A stretch of 64,000 bases of DNA, taken from NCBI GenBank assembly GCA_013817245.1, contig JACDDA010000005.1:62001-126000 (forward strand), given 5' to 3'. This document shows, one piece after another, positions 35,196 through 45,252 of this stretch. Position numbers and translations under genes: made by a program. Source of the stretch: Gammaproteobacteria bacterium (GTDB lineage Bacteria; Pseudomonadota; Gammaproteobacteria; HTCC5015). Each line of letters starts with the position of its first letter. Positions within the stretch are counted from its first letter, which is position 1. The notes under the pieces were generated by a model. That model was not told where the DNA came from and did not search any database. It saw only the letters and a list, made by a program, of their open reading frames with translations.

Positions 35196-36097
35196 CAGAT
35201 AATTTTCGTAGTGGTTTAGTAACATTAATTGGCCGTCCTAATACCGGCAAGTCGACTTTACTTAATGTTATTATTGGTCAGCCTATAAGTATTGCTTCAC
35301 CGAAACCACAAACTACCCGGCATCGTTTGTTAGGTATTCATACCACAGAACATGCGCAGTTGGTGTTTGTTGATACTCCGGGTTTTCATATCGGTGAAAA
35401 AAAAGCCATTAATCATTATATGAACAAAGCGGCGTTGAGCAGTTTGCATGATGTCGATGCAGTGGTGTGGTTGATTCAAGCTGGTCGCTGGACGGAAGAA
35501 GAAGATGCATTGTTGACGCATATTAAAGCGATTAATTGTCCGGTGATCGCTGCGGTAAATAAAATTGATTTATTAAATGACAAATTAGAATTGCTGCCAT
35601 TTATAGAAAAATTAAACGCGTTTTATTCTTTTGTTGCAATTGTACCGTTGTCAGCTAAGAAAGGTGATGGCGTCGAACAATTAGTCGCGGCTATTACGCA
35701 ACAATTAGCGATTGGTGAATTATTGTATGACGCAGATCAAATAACGGATAAAAGCATGCGTTTTTTGGCAGCTGAACGCGTGCGCGAACAAATATTTCAT
35801 CGTATGCAAGAAGAGTTGCCGTATTCCATTGCGGTGGAGATTGAACAGTTTGTTGAAGACGGTGCGTTATATCGGATTGCTGCGGTTATTTGGGTAGAAA
35901 AGGATAGTCATAAAGGTATGGTGATAGGTAAACAAGGGCAGCAATTAAAAGATATTGGACGTGCAGCACGTTTGGCAATGGAAAAATTATTTGAACGCAA
36001 AGTGTTTTTAGAGTTATGGGTTCGCGTTAAAGAAGGTTGGTCAGACGACGTGCGTGCTTTACGAAGTTTAGGTTACGACGATAACGAATTAAAATAA
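35192..36097 (+). CDS. era: GTPase Era
   Basis: A 301-residue GTPase. G1 is GRPNTGKST, G3 DTPGFH, G4 NKIDLL, with G5 in PLSAKKGDG. The C-terminal KH domain has GMVIGKQGQQLKDIG. Era binds the 3' end of 16S rRNA during 30S maturation. It starts at GTG overlapping the rnc stop by four bases and is followed by recO after 5 bases. Confidence 0.97.
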   Translation: MTDNFRSGLVTLIGRPNTGKSTLLNVIIGQPISIASPKPQTTRHRLLGIHTTEHAQLVFVDTPGFHIGEKKAINHYMNKAALSSLHDVDAVVWLIQAGRWTEEEDALLTHIKAINCPVIAAVNKIDLLNDKLELLPFIEKLNAFYSFVAIVPLSAKKGDGVEQLVAAITQQLAIGELLYDADQITDKSMRFLAAERVREQIFHRMQEELPYSIAVEIEQFVEDGALYRIAAVIWVEKDSHKGMVIGKQGQQLKDIGRAARLAMEKLFERKVFLELWVRVKEGWSDDVRALRSLGYDDNELK

Positions 36098-36102
36098 TCT
36101 CT

Positions 36103-36834
36103 ATGCGTAGTCTCTTGCAGTCCGCTTATATTCTGCACGCTCGACCTTTTCGCGATACCAGTTTAATTCTTGATATTTTTGCGCGCCAACATGGCCGTTT
36201 AAGTATTCTTGCAAAAGGCGCGCGCCAAGCTAAGCGCCGCGCTGTCGTTTTTGAACCTTTTCAATGTCTCGAATTAAGTTGGGCAGGGCGCGGTGAGTTA
36301 CCGGTTTTGGCGCAAGTGGAAACTACTTATAGCTGTCGTTTAATCGGCAAAGTATCTATGTATAGCGGCTTGTACTTAAATGAACTGTTAGTGCATTTAT
36401 TACATAAACATGACCCGCATGAAGCTTTGTTTGATGACTACGATCAATGTGTGCGACATCTTGAATCCCCGAGTATTGTTTTAGAAGGTCGTTTGCGTTT
36501 TTTTGAAAAACGCTTATTAGAAGAATTGGGTTACGGTTTGGCGTTGTTGACGACCACGGATGATACTGGGCGTGAACAGTTGATCGCGGAGCATACTTAT
36601 TATTATGATTGCGAACGCGGTTTGATAGATATGTCTTTTAGCGGTGACACAAAACTTTCAATGCTCCCGCAAATTAGTGGTCGTAGTGTTAAAGCATTAT
36701 TAGAAGATGATTACAATGATATTAATTGCCTGCAAGAAATGAAGCGCTTAATGCGCTACGTTTTAAATTATCATTTGGCCGGCAAAGTATTGCAAACAAG
36801 GACTTTATTTCGTCGTAGCGATGTTGATGTATGA
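36103..36834 (+). CDS. recO: DNA repair protein RecO
   Basis: A 243-residue RecO: an N-terminal OB fold (AYILHARPFRDTSLILDIFAR and HGRLSILAKGARQAKRR) and a helical C-terminal domain beginning about residue 85 with the YLNELLVHLLHKHDP segment. RecO anneals SSB-coated DNA and helps RecR load RecA. Its stop overlaps the DUF455 start by four bases. pdxJ, the usual next gene in many relatives, is absent. Confidence 0.94.
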   Translation: MRSLLQSAYILHARPFRDTSLILDIFARQHGRLSILAKGARQAKRRAVVFEPFQCLELSWAGRGELPVLAQVETTYSCRLIGKVSMYSGLYLNELLVHLLHKHDPHEALFDDYDQCVRHLESPSIVLEGRLRFFEKRLLEELGYGLALLTTTDDTGREQLIAEHTYYYDCERGLIDMSFSGDTKLSMLPQISGRSVKALLEDDYNDINCLQEMKRLMRYVLNYHLAGKVLQTRTLFRRSDVDV

Positions 36835-37631
36835 ATAATGTTTTATATGATCAATTAGAAAATGCTTTATTGTGCACGGATCCGTTTAAAAAGTGTCAGA
36901 TGACGGATGAAATTGTTTTAGCGTGGCACGCTGGTTTATTGTCGCGGGCTGCGAATAGCCATCCACAACGTTTAGAAAAAGTGGGGCGTCCTTTAAAGCC
37001 TTCATTAGTGCATCCGCGCGAATTAACTAAACGCTCTATTTTTACGGAGCAAGGTCGTATCGTGTTTATGCATGCGATTGCGCATATAGAATTTAATGCG
37101 ATTAATTTGGCATTAGATGCGGCCTATAGATTTCGTGACATGCCCGATGATTATTATGGTGATTGGTTAAGCGTTGCATCAGAAGAAGTAAAACATTTTC
37201 GTGCGGTGTGTGTTTATTTGGAAAAATATTCTGCACAGTATGGTGATTTTCCTGGGCATGATGGCTTGTGGGATATGACTCTCAGAACGGATCACGATGT
37301 GTTAGTACGCATGGCATTGGTGCCGCGAGTAATGGAAGCGCGGGGTTTAGATGTGACGCCTAAAATGATTGCTGACTGTGAACGTGCGGGTGACCCCCAG
37401 GCTGCGGCAGTATTAAGTTTGATTTATACAGAAGAAATTCGTCATGTGGAAATTGGCAGTCGTTGGTTTGTTTATTGTTGCGAGCAGCGCAATTTAAATC
37501 CGGAAACGGTATTTTTTGATTTGATTCAAGAGTATATGCGCGGTTCTTTACGTGGTCCTTTTAATGACCGTGCGCGGCGTTTAGCCGGTTTTAGTGAACA
37601 AGAAATTCAAAGGCTTAATGCCTTGTCTTGA
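36831..37631 (+). CDS. DUF455 ferritin-like protein
   Basis: A 266-residue protein of the DUF455 family, with a ferritin-like helical bundle. Potential di-metal ligands are visible in MHAIAHIEFNAINLALD, VASEEVKHFRAV and YTEEIRHVEIGSRWF, i.e. paired Glu and His on successive helices. Family members are probably metal-binding and possibly RNA-modifying or oxidative, but no activity is established to my knowledge. It is translationally coupled to recO and convergent with lpxH, one base apart. Confidence 0.87.
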   Translation: MNNVLYDQLENALLCTDPFKKCQMTDEIVLAWHAGLLSRAANSHPQRLEKVGRPLKPSLVHPRELTKRSIFTEQGRIVFMHAIAHIEFNAINLALDAAYRFRDMPDDYYGDWLSVASEEVKHFRAVCVYLEKYSAQYGDFPGHDGLWDMTLRTDHDVLVRMALVPRVMEARGLDVTPKMIADCERAGDPQAAAVLSLIYTEEIRHVEIGSRWFVYCCEQRNLNPETVFFDLIQEYMRGSLRGPFNDRARRLAGFSEQEIQRLNALS

Positions 37632-37632
37632 T

Positions 37633-38352
37633 TTATAGGCTATGCAGCACAGCGCCATTGCTGGCATCAACGCGCAAATAACCACCGCTAGTATACCAAT
37701 CAGGCAATACAATCCGCGTCGCCGTCATATTAGGCAAATTCATGTTATGTATTTTGGCGCGGTGCGTGTGACCATGAATAAGTTGCGCTGTGTTATGTTG
37801 GATTAGCGCGTTTGTAACGGCTGCATTATTCACGTCCATAATGTCTTCAGCTTTTCCGCTAGTTTCTTTTTTGCTGATGGCGCGTAATTGTTCAACTAGC
37901 GCACGTCGCTCGGCTAAGCTTTTATTGAGAACTTCAGTTTGCCAATTGGGGTTGCGCACCATTTTTCGAAATTCTTGGTATTTGATATCGTCGGTGCATA
38001 AAAGATCGCCGTGCATCAATAAAGTATTTTGTCCGTATAAATTAATGATAGTGGGATCAGGCAATAAAGTAAGTTGATAGCGTGTGACAAAATCTTGGCC
38101 TATCAGAAAATCTCGGTTGCCATGCATTAAATAAGTTGGAACCTTGCCGGCAAATTGTTTTAATTCTTCGAAGCTAACATCTAAACCATGTTCAGTGTCA
38201 TCATCGCCAATCCAATATTCGACAAAATCGCCAAGAATATATAAACCGTTTGCATCGTGACGAATGTTGTTCAGGAATTGCCCAAAACGCGCCAAGATGT
38301 CTGGGCGCGTTGGGTCTAAATGTAAATCAGAAATAAAATAAGTGGCGGTCAT
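37633..38352 (-). CDS. lpxH: UDP-2,3-diacylglucosamine diphosphatase LpxH
   Basis: A 239-residue calcineurin-like phosphoesterase. Metal ligands are seen in SDLHLDPTRP, LGDFVEYWIGDD, LMHGNRDFL, LLMHGD and IHGHTHR. It forms lipid X from UDP-2,3-diacylglucosamine in lipid A synthesis at the inner-membrane face. It follows ppiB by 21 bases on the same strand, an arrangement common in gammaproteobacteria (ppiB-lpxH). Confidence 0.96.
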   Translation of the reverse strand: MTATYFISDLHLDPTRPDILARFGQFLNNIRHDANGLYILGDFVEYWIGDDDTEHGLDVSFEELKQFAGKVPTYLMHGNRDFLIGQDFVTRYQLTLLPDPTIINLYGQNTLLMHGDLLCTDDIKYQEFRKMVRNPNWQTEVLNKSLAERRALVEQLRAISKKETSGKAEDIMDVNNAAVTNALIQHNTAQLIHGHTHRAKIHNMNLPNMTATRIVLPDWYTSGGYLRVDASNGAVLHSL

Positions 38353-38373
38353 TAAGAAAGGGTATTTGCTAAC

Positions 38374-38871
38374 TTATGCTTCCGAGTATTCAACGCGTTC
38401 GATAATAACGTCGTCAACAGGTACGTCGCCATGCCCATTTTTTTGGGCCGTAGGAACTTTGACTATTTTGTTGACTACATCCATGCCTTCAATCACTTTG
38501 GCGAAGACGCAATAACCCCAGCCTTGTGGTGTTGATGCTTTGTAATTTAAGAAGTCATTGCTTTTAACATTAATAAAAAATTGTGCAGTGGCCGAATGCG
38601 GATCGGAAGTGCGCGCCATTGCTAAGGTGCCTATTTCATTTTCGATGCCATTATCAGCTTCGTTGCGCACGGACGTCTGCGTGGGTTTTTGTTTCATGCC
38701 TGGCGCAAAACCGCCGCCTTGAATCATGAAATTGGGAATGACGCGATGAAATAATGTATTTTCATAAAAGCCATTGCGCACGTAATTAATAAAATTAGCG
38801 CAAGTTTCAGGTGCTTGTTCGGTAAATAATTCAATTTTGATTGCGCCATGATTGGTATGAAAAGTAACCAT
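38374..38871 (-). CDS. ppiB: Cytoplasmic peptidyl-prolyl isomerase B (cyclophilin)
   Basis: A 165-residue cyclophilin without signal peptide. The active segment reads [14 protein letters not shown], with the catalytic Arg in FHRV, and the substrate groove residues are in [11 protein letters not shown] and [12 protein letters not shown]. It is the usual length of PpiB. It lies directly downstream of a secreted paralogue on the same strand (28 bases apart) and upstream of lpxH. cysS is divergent further upstream, matching the common cysS/ppiB arrangement. Confidence 0.95.
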   Translation of the reverse strand: MVTFHTNHGAIKIELFTEQAPETCANFINYVRNGFYENTLFHRVIPNFMIQGGGFAPGMKQKPTQTSVRNEADNGIENEIGTLAMARTSDPHSATAQFFINVKSNDFLNYKASTPQGWGYCVFAKVIEGMDVVNKIVKVPTAQKNGHGDVPVDDVIIERVEYSEA

Positions 38872-38899
38872 TGTTTATTTTCTCTCTAATAATGATGGA

Positions 38900-39562
38900 T
38901 TATGGAATTTGCGTGGGAATGTTTTTTTCGACCGGAGCTGTTGTAGTGGGCGCGGCTTTAGTGTTTTTCTTTTTAGTGGTATCGCTTACGCGCTCTGCAT
39001 GCGTTACAACAATCGCTTCGCTGGGCACATCGCGCATCATTGCGTTGATATTTGTAGTCGGTATTGCAGCAATAGCATCAACAACCTCTAAGCCGCTGAC
39101 TACTCGGCCAAATACCGCATAACCCCAGCCTTGAGAGTTTTTCGCGGTGTAATCGAGTGCAGCATTGTCTTGTAAGCTAATAAAAAATTGCGAAGTAGCA
39201 GAATGCGGATTGCCTGATCGCGCCATTGATAAAGTGCCGCGATTATTTTTCAGGCCATTATCCGCTTCATTGACAATAGGGGCGCGCGTGGGTTTTTGTT
39301 GATACTGGGTATTAAACCCGCCGCCTTGAATAACAAATCCAGGAATCACACGATGAAAAACGGTGTCTTTATAAAAGCCATCGTCAACGTATTGTAAAAA
39401 GTTTTTAACACTAACAGGCGCTTGTTCCGCGAATAATTCAATTCGAATATCACCTTTGTTGGTATGGAAAACCACTTGTGGCAAATTGCTTGATGGCTCC
39501 GCTGCTTGCGCATAAGCGCAATTTAAGCAAACGTAAGCAATAATCATTAATAATTTACGCAT
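38900..39562 (-). CDS. ppiA: Periplasmic peptidyl-prolyl isomerase A-like cyclophilin
   Basis: A 220-residue secreted cyclophilin. The start was set at ATG 39562, after a GAGGT sequence, because the protein then begins with a signal peptide (MRKLLMIIAYVCLN, cleavage near AQA-AEP); the longer frame would bury it. The catalytic core FHRVIPGFVIQGGG and HSATSQFFISL is intact and closely similar to the neighbouring ppiB. The last 30 residues are a Lys/Thr/Pro-rich tail outside the domain. It probably folds periplasmic or outer-membrane proteins. Confidence 0.9.
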   Translation of the reverse strand: MRKLLMIIAYVCLNCAYAQAAEPSSNLPQVVFHTNKGDIRIELFAEQAPVSVKNFLQYVDDGFYKDTVFHRVIPGFVIQGGGFNTQYQQKPTRAPIVNEADNGLKNNRGTLSMARSGNPHSATSQFFISLQDNAALDYTAKNSQGWGYAVFGRVVSGLEVVDAIAAIPTTNINAMMRDVPSEAIVVTHAERVSDTTKKKNTKAAPTTTAPVEKNIPTQIP

Positions 39563-39749
39563 ACTGACCTCAGCAAAATAATGAAAAGATGTGTTGTTGC
39601 GCATTGCGCAAAGTTCACGAGATTGGGGCGTAATTATACCGGAAGCGTGGGGCCGGCTCTAGGCCATACTGGCTTTTTCAGTTATTATCGCGGCCCGCCA
39701 TGAATTCTTATGCCTATTATTTCAGCTTTGCTAGCTCTAGGTACTCATT

Positions 39750-41141
39750 ATGCTGACCGTTCACAACAGTCTCACGAAACGCAAAGAAGTTTTTATCCCC
39801 ATTGAGCCGGGTAAAATTCGGATGTATGTCTGTGGAATGACCGTATACGACTACTGTCATATTGGCCATGCACGGGTAATGGTAGTGTTTGATGCGATTT
39901 ATCGTTATCTGCAAGCGCAGGGTTATGATGTTACGTATGTGCGTAATATTACTGACATTGATGACAAAATTATTAAGCGTGCACAAGAAAATAACGAAAC
40001 CATGCAAACGCTAACCACGCGCTTTATTGATGCCATGTATGAAGACGCAGATGCTTTAGGTGTATTACGGCCTAATCATGAGCCGAAAGCGACCGAACAT
40101 TTGTCGGGCATTGTCGATATGGTACAAACCCTCATTGCAAAAGGACATGCTTATCCAGCGCAGAATGGTGATGTTTATTATGCAGTTAATTCATTCGCGG
40201 GTTATGGCAAGTTATCCGGTAAAAAATTAGATGAATTACAAGCGGGCGCGCGCGTCGAAATTGAAGAACAAAAACGGAATCCTTTAGATTTCGTTTTATG
40301 GAAAAGCGCTAAACCTGGCGAGCCTTCTTGGCCATCGCCGTGGGGAGCTGGACGGCCTGGTTGGCATATAGAATGCTCAGCGATGTCGCGGGAAATATTA
40401 GGCGGACATTTTGACATTCATGGCGGCGGGCAAGATTTGCAATTTCCACATCATGAAAATGAAATCGCGCAAAGTGAAGCATGTAATGGCCATAAATATG
40501 TGAATTATTGGCTGCATAACGGTTTTGTGCGCGTCAATGAAGAAAAGATGTCGAAGTCATTAAATAATTTTTTTACAATTCGCGAAGTATTAAAACACTA
40601 TCAAGGTGAAGAAGTACGCTTTTTTATTTTGAATAGCCATTATCGCAGCGCGCTGAATTACGGTGAAGAACAATTAGATAATGCACGTGCGGCATTAACC
40701 CGTTTGTACACGGCTTTGCGCGATGTGGTCGCAGAACCCGCCAATAATTTCGGCGTTGAATATCGACAACGTTTTATTGAAGCGATGGATGATGACTTTA
40801 ATACGCCTCTAGCGATCGCCGTATTGTTTGATGTTGCGCGTGAAATTAATAAATTGCGCGAAATGAATGATGCACGGGTTGGGCAAGCAGCGGGTTTGTT
40901 AATTGAATTGGCAAAATATTTAGGTATTGCACAACAAATGCCCGATGATTATTTGCGGGTGGGCTCTGTTAATGCGATCCATTCTTTAAGTGATGAGCTT
41001 ATAAATGATTTAATTGCACAGCGTAATGCTGCGCGCGTTGCTAAAAACTGGGCAGAAGCAGATCGATTGAGAGGTCAATTAGTGGCAGCAGGCATTATTT
41101 TAGAAGATGACGCACAGCTGACGCGTTGGCGACGCGGTTAG
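39750..41141 (+). CDS. cysS: Cysteinyl-tRNA synthetase
   Basis: A 463-residue class I synthetase. The zinc and ATP site starts at [18 protein letters not shown] (HIGH), another zinc ligand is in WHIECSAMS with the [10 protein letters not shown] region following, and the KMSKS loop is [10 protein letters not shown]. Length fits E. coli CysS (461). It is divergent from the cyclophilin pair and convergent with folD, three bases apart. Confidence 0.98.
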   Translation: MLTVHNSLTKRKEVFIPIEPGKIRMYVCGMTVYDYCHIGHARVMVVFDAIYRYLQAQGYDVTYVRNITDIDDKIIKRAQENNETMQTLTTRFIDAMYEDADALGVLRPNHEPKATEHLSGIVDMVQTLIAKGHAYPAQNGDVYYAVNSFAGYGKLSGKKLDELQAGARVEIEEQKRNPLDFVLWKSAKPGEPSWPSPWGAGRPGWHIECSAMSREILGGHFDIHGGGQDLQFPHHENEIAQSEACNGHKYVNYWLHNGFVRVNEEKMSKSLNNFFTIREVLKHYQGEEVRFFILNSHYRSALNYGEEQLDNARAALTRLYTALRDVVAEPANNFGVEYRQRFIEAMDDDFNTPLAIAVLFDVAREINKLREMNDARVGQAAGLLIELAKYLGIAQQMPDDYLRVGSVNAIHSLSDELINDLIAQRNAARVAKNWAEADRLRGQLVAAGIILEDDAQLTRWRRG

Positions 41142-41144
41142 CTA

Positions 41145-42017
41145 TTATTTGTTTTTTTGATTTTGTTCATACGCTTGCAAAGTGTTTTTTAATAAACAGG
41201 TTACTGTCATCGGACCCACACCGCCGGGTACGGGCGTGATCCAAGCCGCGCGTTGAATGGCGCGCGCATATTCCACATCACCCACTAAACGCCCATCTGC
41301 TAAACGATTAACGCCCACATCAATCACAATCGCGCCTGGTTTTATCCAATCGCCTTTCACTAAGTCGGGTTTACCAACAGCGGCCACTACAATATCGGCG
41401 CGTGCGACTTTAGTCGCGAGATCTTCAGTAAAGCGATGAGCGATGGTGACGGTTACACCCGCCAGTAATAATTCTAATGCCATGGGTCTACCCACAATAT
41501 TCGATGCACCCACGACTAATGCTTCTTTGCCGGCGAGTTTAACGCCGGTTTTTTCTAGCAATAACATAATGCCGTAAGGTGTGCAGGGGCGTAAGGCAGG
41601 AATGCGTTGGACTAAACGACCTATATTATAAGGATGAAAACCATCTACATCTTTGCTGGGCAAAATGCGTTCGGTCACGAGATGGGCGTTAATATGCGCA
41701 GGCAAAGGCAGCTGCACCAAAATACCATCGATGTGCGTATCGTTATTCAATTCATCAATTAACGCGAGCAACGTTTGCTCGCTAGTATCGCTAGGTAAAT
41801 CAAAGCTTTTGGAAACCACGCCGACTTCTTCGCAGGCGCGTTTTTTGTGGCTGACATAGACTTGCGAAGCCGCATCATTACCTAACAATACCACCGCTAA
41901 ACCGGGACGCCGCCGACCTAGTTGTATATGCGTTTCTACGGCACTGCGAATGTCTTGTCGTATTTCAGTAGCGACTTTTTTACCATCAATAATATTCGCA
42001 AGTACGTGAGTAGACAT
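41145..42017 (-). CDS. folD: Bifunctional methylenetetrahydrofolate dehydrogenase / cyclohydrolase FolD
   Basis: A 290-residue FolD. The catalytic Lys lies in [14 protein letters not shown], the substrate motif in [10 protein letters not shown], and the NADP-binding segment in [19 protein letters not shown]; the family ending [15 protein letters not shown] is present. It interconverts methylene-, methenyl- and formyl-tetrahydrofolate in the cytoplasm. cysS and folD as neighbours are frequent in gammaproteobacteria. Confidence 0.97.
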   Translation of the reverse strand: MSTHVLANIIDGKKVATEIRQDIRSAVETHIQLGRRRPGLAVVLLGNDAASQVYVSHKKRACEEVGVVSKSFDLPSDTSEQTLLALIDELNNDTHIDGILVQLPLPAHINAHLVTERILPSKDVDGFHPYNIGRLVQRIPALRPCTPYGIMLLLEKTGVKLAGKEALVVGASNIVGRPMALELLLAGVTVTIAHRFTEDLATKVARADIVVAAVGKPDLVKGDWIKPGAIVIDVGVNRLADGRLVGDVEYARAIQRAAWITPVPGGVGPMTVTCLLKNTLQAYEQNQKNK

Positions 42018-42136
42018 GTGCTTTCCAAAAGGTCAATGATCGCGAGCGGGCGCGATTGTCGCATGGGGCTTTGGCTAGCGACAACCTATGGACTTATGAA
42101 AGTATAAATTTGACGATGAATTAATGTAGATACGGT

Positions 42137-42165
42137 TTGACCTGTTCGCGACTGCTGCGTATGAT
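42137..42165 (+). promoter_or_regulatory. Sigma-70 promoter of the tRNA-Pro gene (tRNA cluster)
   Basis: TTGACC (42137-42142) and TATGAT (42160-42165) are separated by exactly 17 bases. The tRNA-Pro 5' end is about 42 bases after the expected transcript start, which suits a short 5' leader removed by RNase P. Confidence 0.75.
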
Positions 42166-42213
42166 CGCCGCCGCTGGCGTCACTACTGTAATTCGGTATA
42201 GACGGTATCTTGT

Positions 42214-42290
42214 CGGGGTATAGCGCAGCCTGGTAGCGCATCTGCTTTGGGAGCAGAGGGTCGTGGGTTCGAATCCCTCTGCCCCGACCA
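42214..42290 (+). tRNA. tRNA-Pro (TGG)
   Basis: A 77-nt cloverleaf with acceptor stem CGGGGTA/TGCCCCG, anticodon loop TTTGGGA (anticodon TGG), TTCGAAT T-loop and encoded CCA. First gene of a five-tRNA cluster with its own promoter. Confidence 0.97.
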
Positions 42291-42361
42291 CTTTTCTTCA
42301 TCATCAATATTCATTCGTCGAATCATTACGTATCAGCGCAATCTGGGTACAATTCCTGTGC

Positions 42362-42438
42362 GCGCCCGTAGCTCATCTGGATAGAGCATCGGCCTTCTAA
42401 GCCGAGGGTAGCAGGTTCGAGTCCTGCCGGGCGCACCA
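42362..42438 (+). tRNA. tRNA-Arg (TCT)
   Basis: A 77-nt cloverleaf with acceptor GCGCCCG/CGGGCGC, anticodon loop CTTCTAA (anticodon TCT), T-loop GTTCGAGTC and encoded CCA. It lies 71 bases after tRNA-Pro. The following 184 bases to tRNA-His are A/T-rich with a TATAAT near 42535 that may be a promoter. Confidence 0.97.
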
Positions 42439-42623
42439 TCTTGGTTGCCCAATATTCAAATAGTGTGTCGCAAAATCTATCAATATTAGGTTTAGAAGAG
42501 AGCGCTTTAAAAATAGTCCGAATACTTGGTTCTTATATAATTGCGCTACCAGATTTTAATTACGTTTGTACAAGACTCGCCAGCAACCCAAAGAGACGTT
42601 AGAATGCGCGCCTATCTGCAGTG

Positions 42624-42699
42624 GTGAGCGTAGCTCAGTTGGTAGAGCCCCGGATTGTGATTCCGGTGGTCGTGGGTTCGAGCCCCATCGTTCACCCCA
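42624..42699 (+). tRNA. tRNA-His (GTG)
   Basis: A 76-nt cloverleaf with acceptor GTGAGCG/CGTTCAC, anticodon loop TTGTGAT (anticodon GTG) and encoded CCA. The G at 42623 would be the extra G-1, pairing with the C discriminator, as usual for tRNA-His. Confidence 0.97.
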
Positions 42700-42706
42700 T
42701 TTTTCC

Positions 42707-42782
<76 letters not shown>

Positions 42783-42966
42783 AATTCTCATTCCTTGTAA
42801 TGAATATCAGGCGTCGCAGCAGCTGCGGCGTCTGGCTATCTTTGTTTTACATACCCGCTATTTTGATAAGGATTTATTCATGAATGGATATTTTTCTTAT
42901 CTGTATTTCTATATGTACGTCGTTACGTTTAAAGCCGCAGAATGTTGTAAAATGCGCCCCGGTGTC

Positions 42967-43051
<85 letters not shown>

Positions 43052-43062
43052 TGGTGTATTTT

Positions 43063-43088
43063 ATCCGTCTGTAGGGGCGGATTTTTTT
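43063..43088 (+). terminator. Intrinsic terminator after tRNA-Leu
   Basis: ATCCG pairs with CGGAT across a ten-base loop that can add two pairs, followed by seven T. It ends the tRNA transcript before tig. Confidence 0.75.
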
Positions 43089-43162
43089 AGTTAAATTAAA
43101 GAGATGGCGTCGGCCGTCTCAGTTCAGACCGATGGGTAATCGGTTCATTGTTGAGGTGTTAG

Positions 43163-44470
43163 ATGCAAACTCGGGTGGAAACTAGTAAAGGTTTAGAACG
43201 TAAATTGACGGTGCAATTGCCGGCGCAGCAATATCAACAAGCCTACGATGCGAAATTACAATCCGCCGCTAAAAGTGCGCGGGTGGATGGTTTTCGGGCT
43301 GGCAAAGTGCCTTTGAAAGTGGTGCAACAACGTTACGGCGCTGGCATTCAACAAGAAGTATTGTCGGACATGATTGAGCGTAGTTACGGCCAAGCGGTTG
43401 CTAGCGAGAAATTGCGGCCTGCAGGTAGACCGCAAATTCAACCAGAGCCCTTAATACCCGGCCAAGATGTTAAATATACAGCCGTGTTTGAAATTTACCC
43501 CGACGTAAAATTGGGCGATTTCAAAAAACTTAAAGTTGAAAAACCGCTTGTAGATATTCAAGCCGTTGATATTGATAAATTACTCGATAATTTGCGTAAA
43601 CAGCGCGCCACGTTTGAAGTAGTGACACGCGCTTCACAACAAGACGATCAAGTTTTAATTGATTTTGAAGGCAGCATTGATGGTGAATTATTTGATGGCG
43701 GTAAAGGCGAAAAAGTGCCAATGCAAATTGGTAGTGGTCGTTTAATCGAAGGCTTTGAAGAACAATTAAAAGGCTTAAAAGCCGGCGATGAGCGCGAAGT
43801 GAAAGTTACTTTCCCGAAAGATTATGCGAATGTTGAGCTACAAGGTAAAAAAGCTGTTTTCAAAGTAAAAGTTTATGAAGTAAGCGAGCAGCGCTTGCCT
43901 GAAGTGAATGCAGAATTTGTGAAATCATTCGGTATTGAAGAAGGTGGTGTAGAAAAACTACAACAAGATTTGCGCGAACATATGGAGCGTGAGCTTAAAC
44001 AAAATCGGGAAGCCTTCATTAAAAAACAAGTCATGAATGGCTTAGCCGAAATTCATACGTTTGATGTCCCGGCAGTCATGGTTGATCAAGAGATCCAATA
44101 TTTGCAAGAACAATCACTTTCGCGCATGGGCATTAAAGACTTACAAGCAAATCAGTTGCCCCGCGAGCCTTATCAAGAAGAAGCAACGCGTCGGGTGTTA
44201 TTGGGCTTGATTATTGCTGAAGTAGTAAAGCAGCATGATTTAAAGTCTGACCCTGCTAAAGTACGCGCAGAAGTTGAATTATTAGCCGCGAATTATGGTC
44301 AACCGGAACAAATAGTGCAGTATTACTATAACAATCCGCGTTTACTGCAAAGTATCGAGGCCGGTGTTTTAGAGGCCACTGTAGTGGAATGGATTTTGGC
44401 GCAAGCGAAAGTCAGTGAAAAAGCGATGGACTTTGATGCCCTTACGAAAGCCAACCAAGCTAGCAAATAA
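43163..44470 (+). CDS. tig: Trigger factor
   Basis: A 435-residue ribosome-associated chaperone. The ribosome-binding signature appears as VDGFRAGKVPLKVVQQRYG (near 40-58). The FKBP-type isomerase domain (about 150-245) starts with DDQVLIDFEGSIDGELFDGGK and ends near KVKVYEVSEQRLPE, followed by the helical C-terminal arms. It meets nascent chains at the exit tunnel. It heads the tig-clpP-clpX-lon-hupB cluster typical of gammaproteobacteria. Confidence 0.97.
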   Translation: MQTRVETSKGLERKLTVQLPAQQYQQAYDAKLQSAAKSARVDGFRAGKVPLKVVQQRYGAGIQQEVLSDMIERSYGQAVASEKLRPAGRPQIQPEPLIPGQDVKYTAVFEIYPDVKLGDFKKLKVEKPLVDIQAVDIDKLLDNLRKQRATFEVVTRASQQDDQVLIDFEGSIDGELFDGGKGEKVPMQIGSGRLIEGFEEQLKGLKAGDEREVKVTFPKDYANVELQGKKAVFKVKVYEVSEQRLPEVNAEFVKSFGIEEGGVEKLQQDLREHMERELKQNREAFIKKQVMNGLAEIHTFDVPAVMVDQEIQYLQEQSLSRMGIKDLQANQLPREPYQEEATRRVLLGLIIAEVVKQHDLKSDPAKVRAEVELLAANYGQPEQIVQYYYNNPRLLQSIEAGVLEATVVEWILAQAKVSEKAMDFDALTKANQASK

Positions 44471-44497
44471 TAGCGCCTGCGGGCCTAACGGAGTTTA

Positions 44498-45142
44498 ATG
44501 CTTATGAGCAAAGTGTGGATGCCAGAACAGAACGTTGGTTTAGTACCGATGGTGGTAGAACAAAGCGCACGCGGTGAACGGGCTTACGATATTTATTCGC
44601 GATTGCTCAAAGAACGCGTGATTTTTTTAGTTGGTCCAGTGGAAGACTATATGGCCAATCTGGTAGTTGCTCAGATGTTGTTTTTAGAATCTGAAAATCC
44701 AGACAAAGACATTGCCTTGTATATTAATTCACCTGGGGGCTCAGTCAGCGCTGGTATGTCTATTTACGACACTATGCAATTTATTAAACCGGATATTAGT
44801 ACTTTATGTATTGGTATGGCGGCCAGTATGGGCGCATTTTTGCTAACCGGTGGCGCTAAAGGTAAACGTTTTGCATTGCCTAATTCCCGCATGATGATTC
44901 ATCAACCTTTGGGTGGTTATCAAGGTCAAGCGACCGATATCGATATTCATGCGCGTGAAATCCTCAAAACTCGCGAACGTTTAAATCAAATTATGGCTAA
45001 TCATACAGGTCAACCGGTCGATAAGATTAGACATGACACTGAGCGCGATAACTTCATGAACACCGAAGAAGCCGTGAGTTATGGTTTGATTGATAAAATG
45101 CTAACGCATCGCGAATCATTGCTTACGGAAAAGACCGCATAA
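44498..45142 (+). CDS. clpP: ATP-dependent Clp protease proteolytic subunit
   Basis: A 214-residue serine protease. Catalytic Ser is in [11 protein letters not shown], His in [14 protein letters not shown] and Asp in the following DIHAREIL to [10 protein letters not shown] region. A short propeptide is expected before [19 protein letters not shown]. Start ATG 44498 is five bases after GGAG; an ATG two codons later (44504) is also possible. ClpP forms the tetradecamer used by ClpX, encoded 110 bases downstream. Confidence 0.97.
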   Translation: MLMSKVWMPEQNVGLVPMVVEQSARGERAYDIYSRLLKERVIFLVGPVEDYMANLVVAQMLFLESENPDKDIALYINSPGGSVSAGMSIYDTMQFIKPDISTLCIGMAASMGAFLLTGGAKGKRFALPNSRMMIHQPLGGYQGQATDIDIHAREILKTRERLNQIMANHTGQPVDKIRHDTERDNFMNTEEAVSYGLIDKMLTHRESLLTEKTA

Positions 45143-45252
45143 GTTGGCTGGTTAATTTCTGCTCAATTTATAGTTTTCTAGCGTGTTTTGTTGACAGTGC
45201 AGGCTGTTAGCTCAACAATCGGAACAGACTTTACTGCGTACGAGAATGCAAA

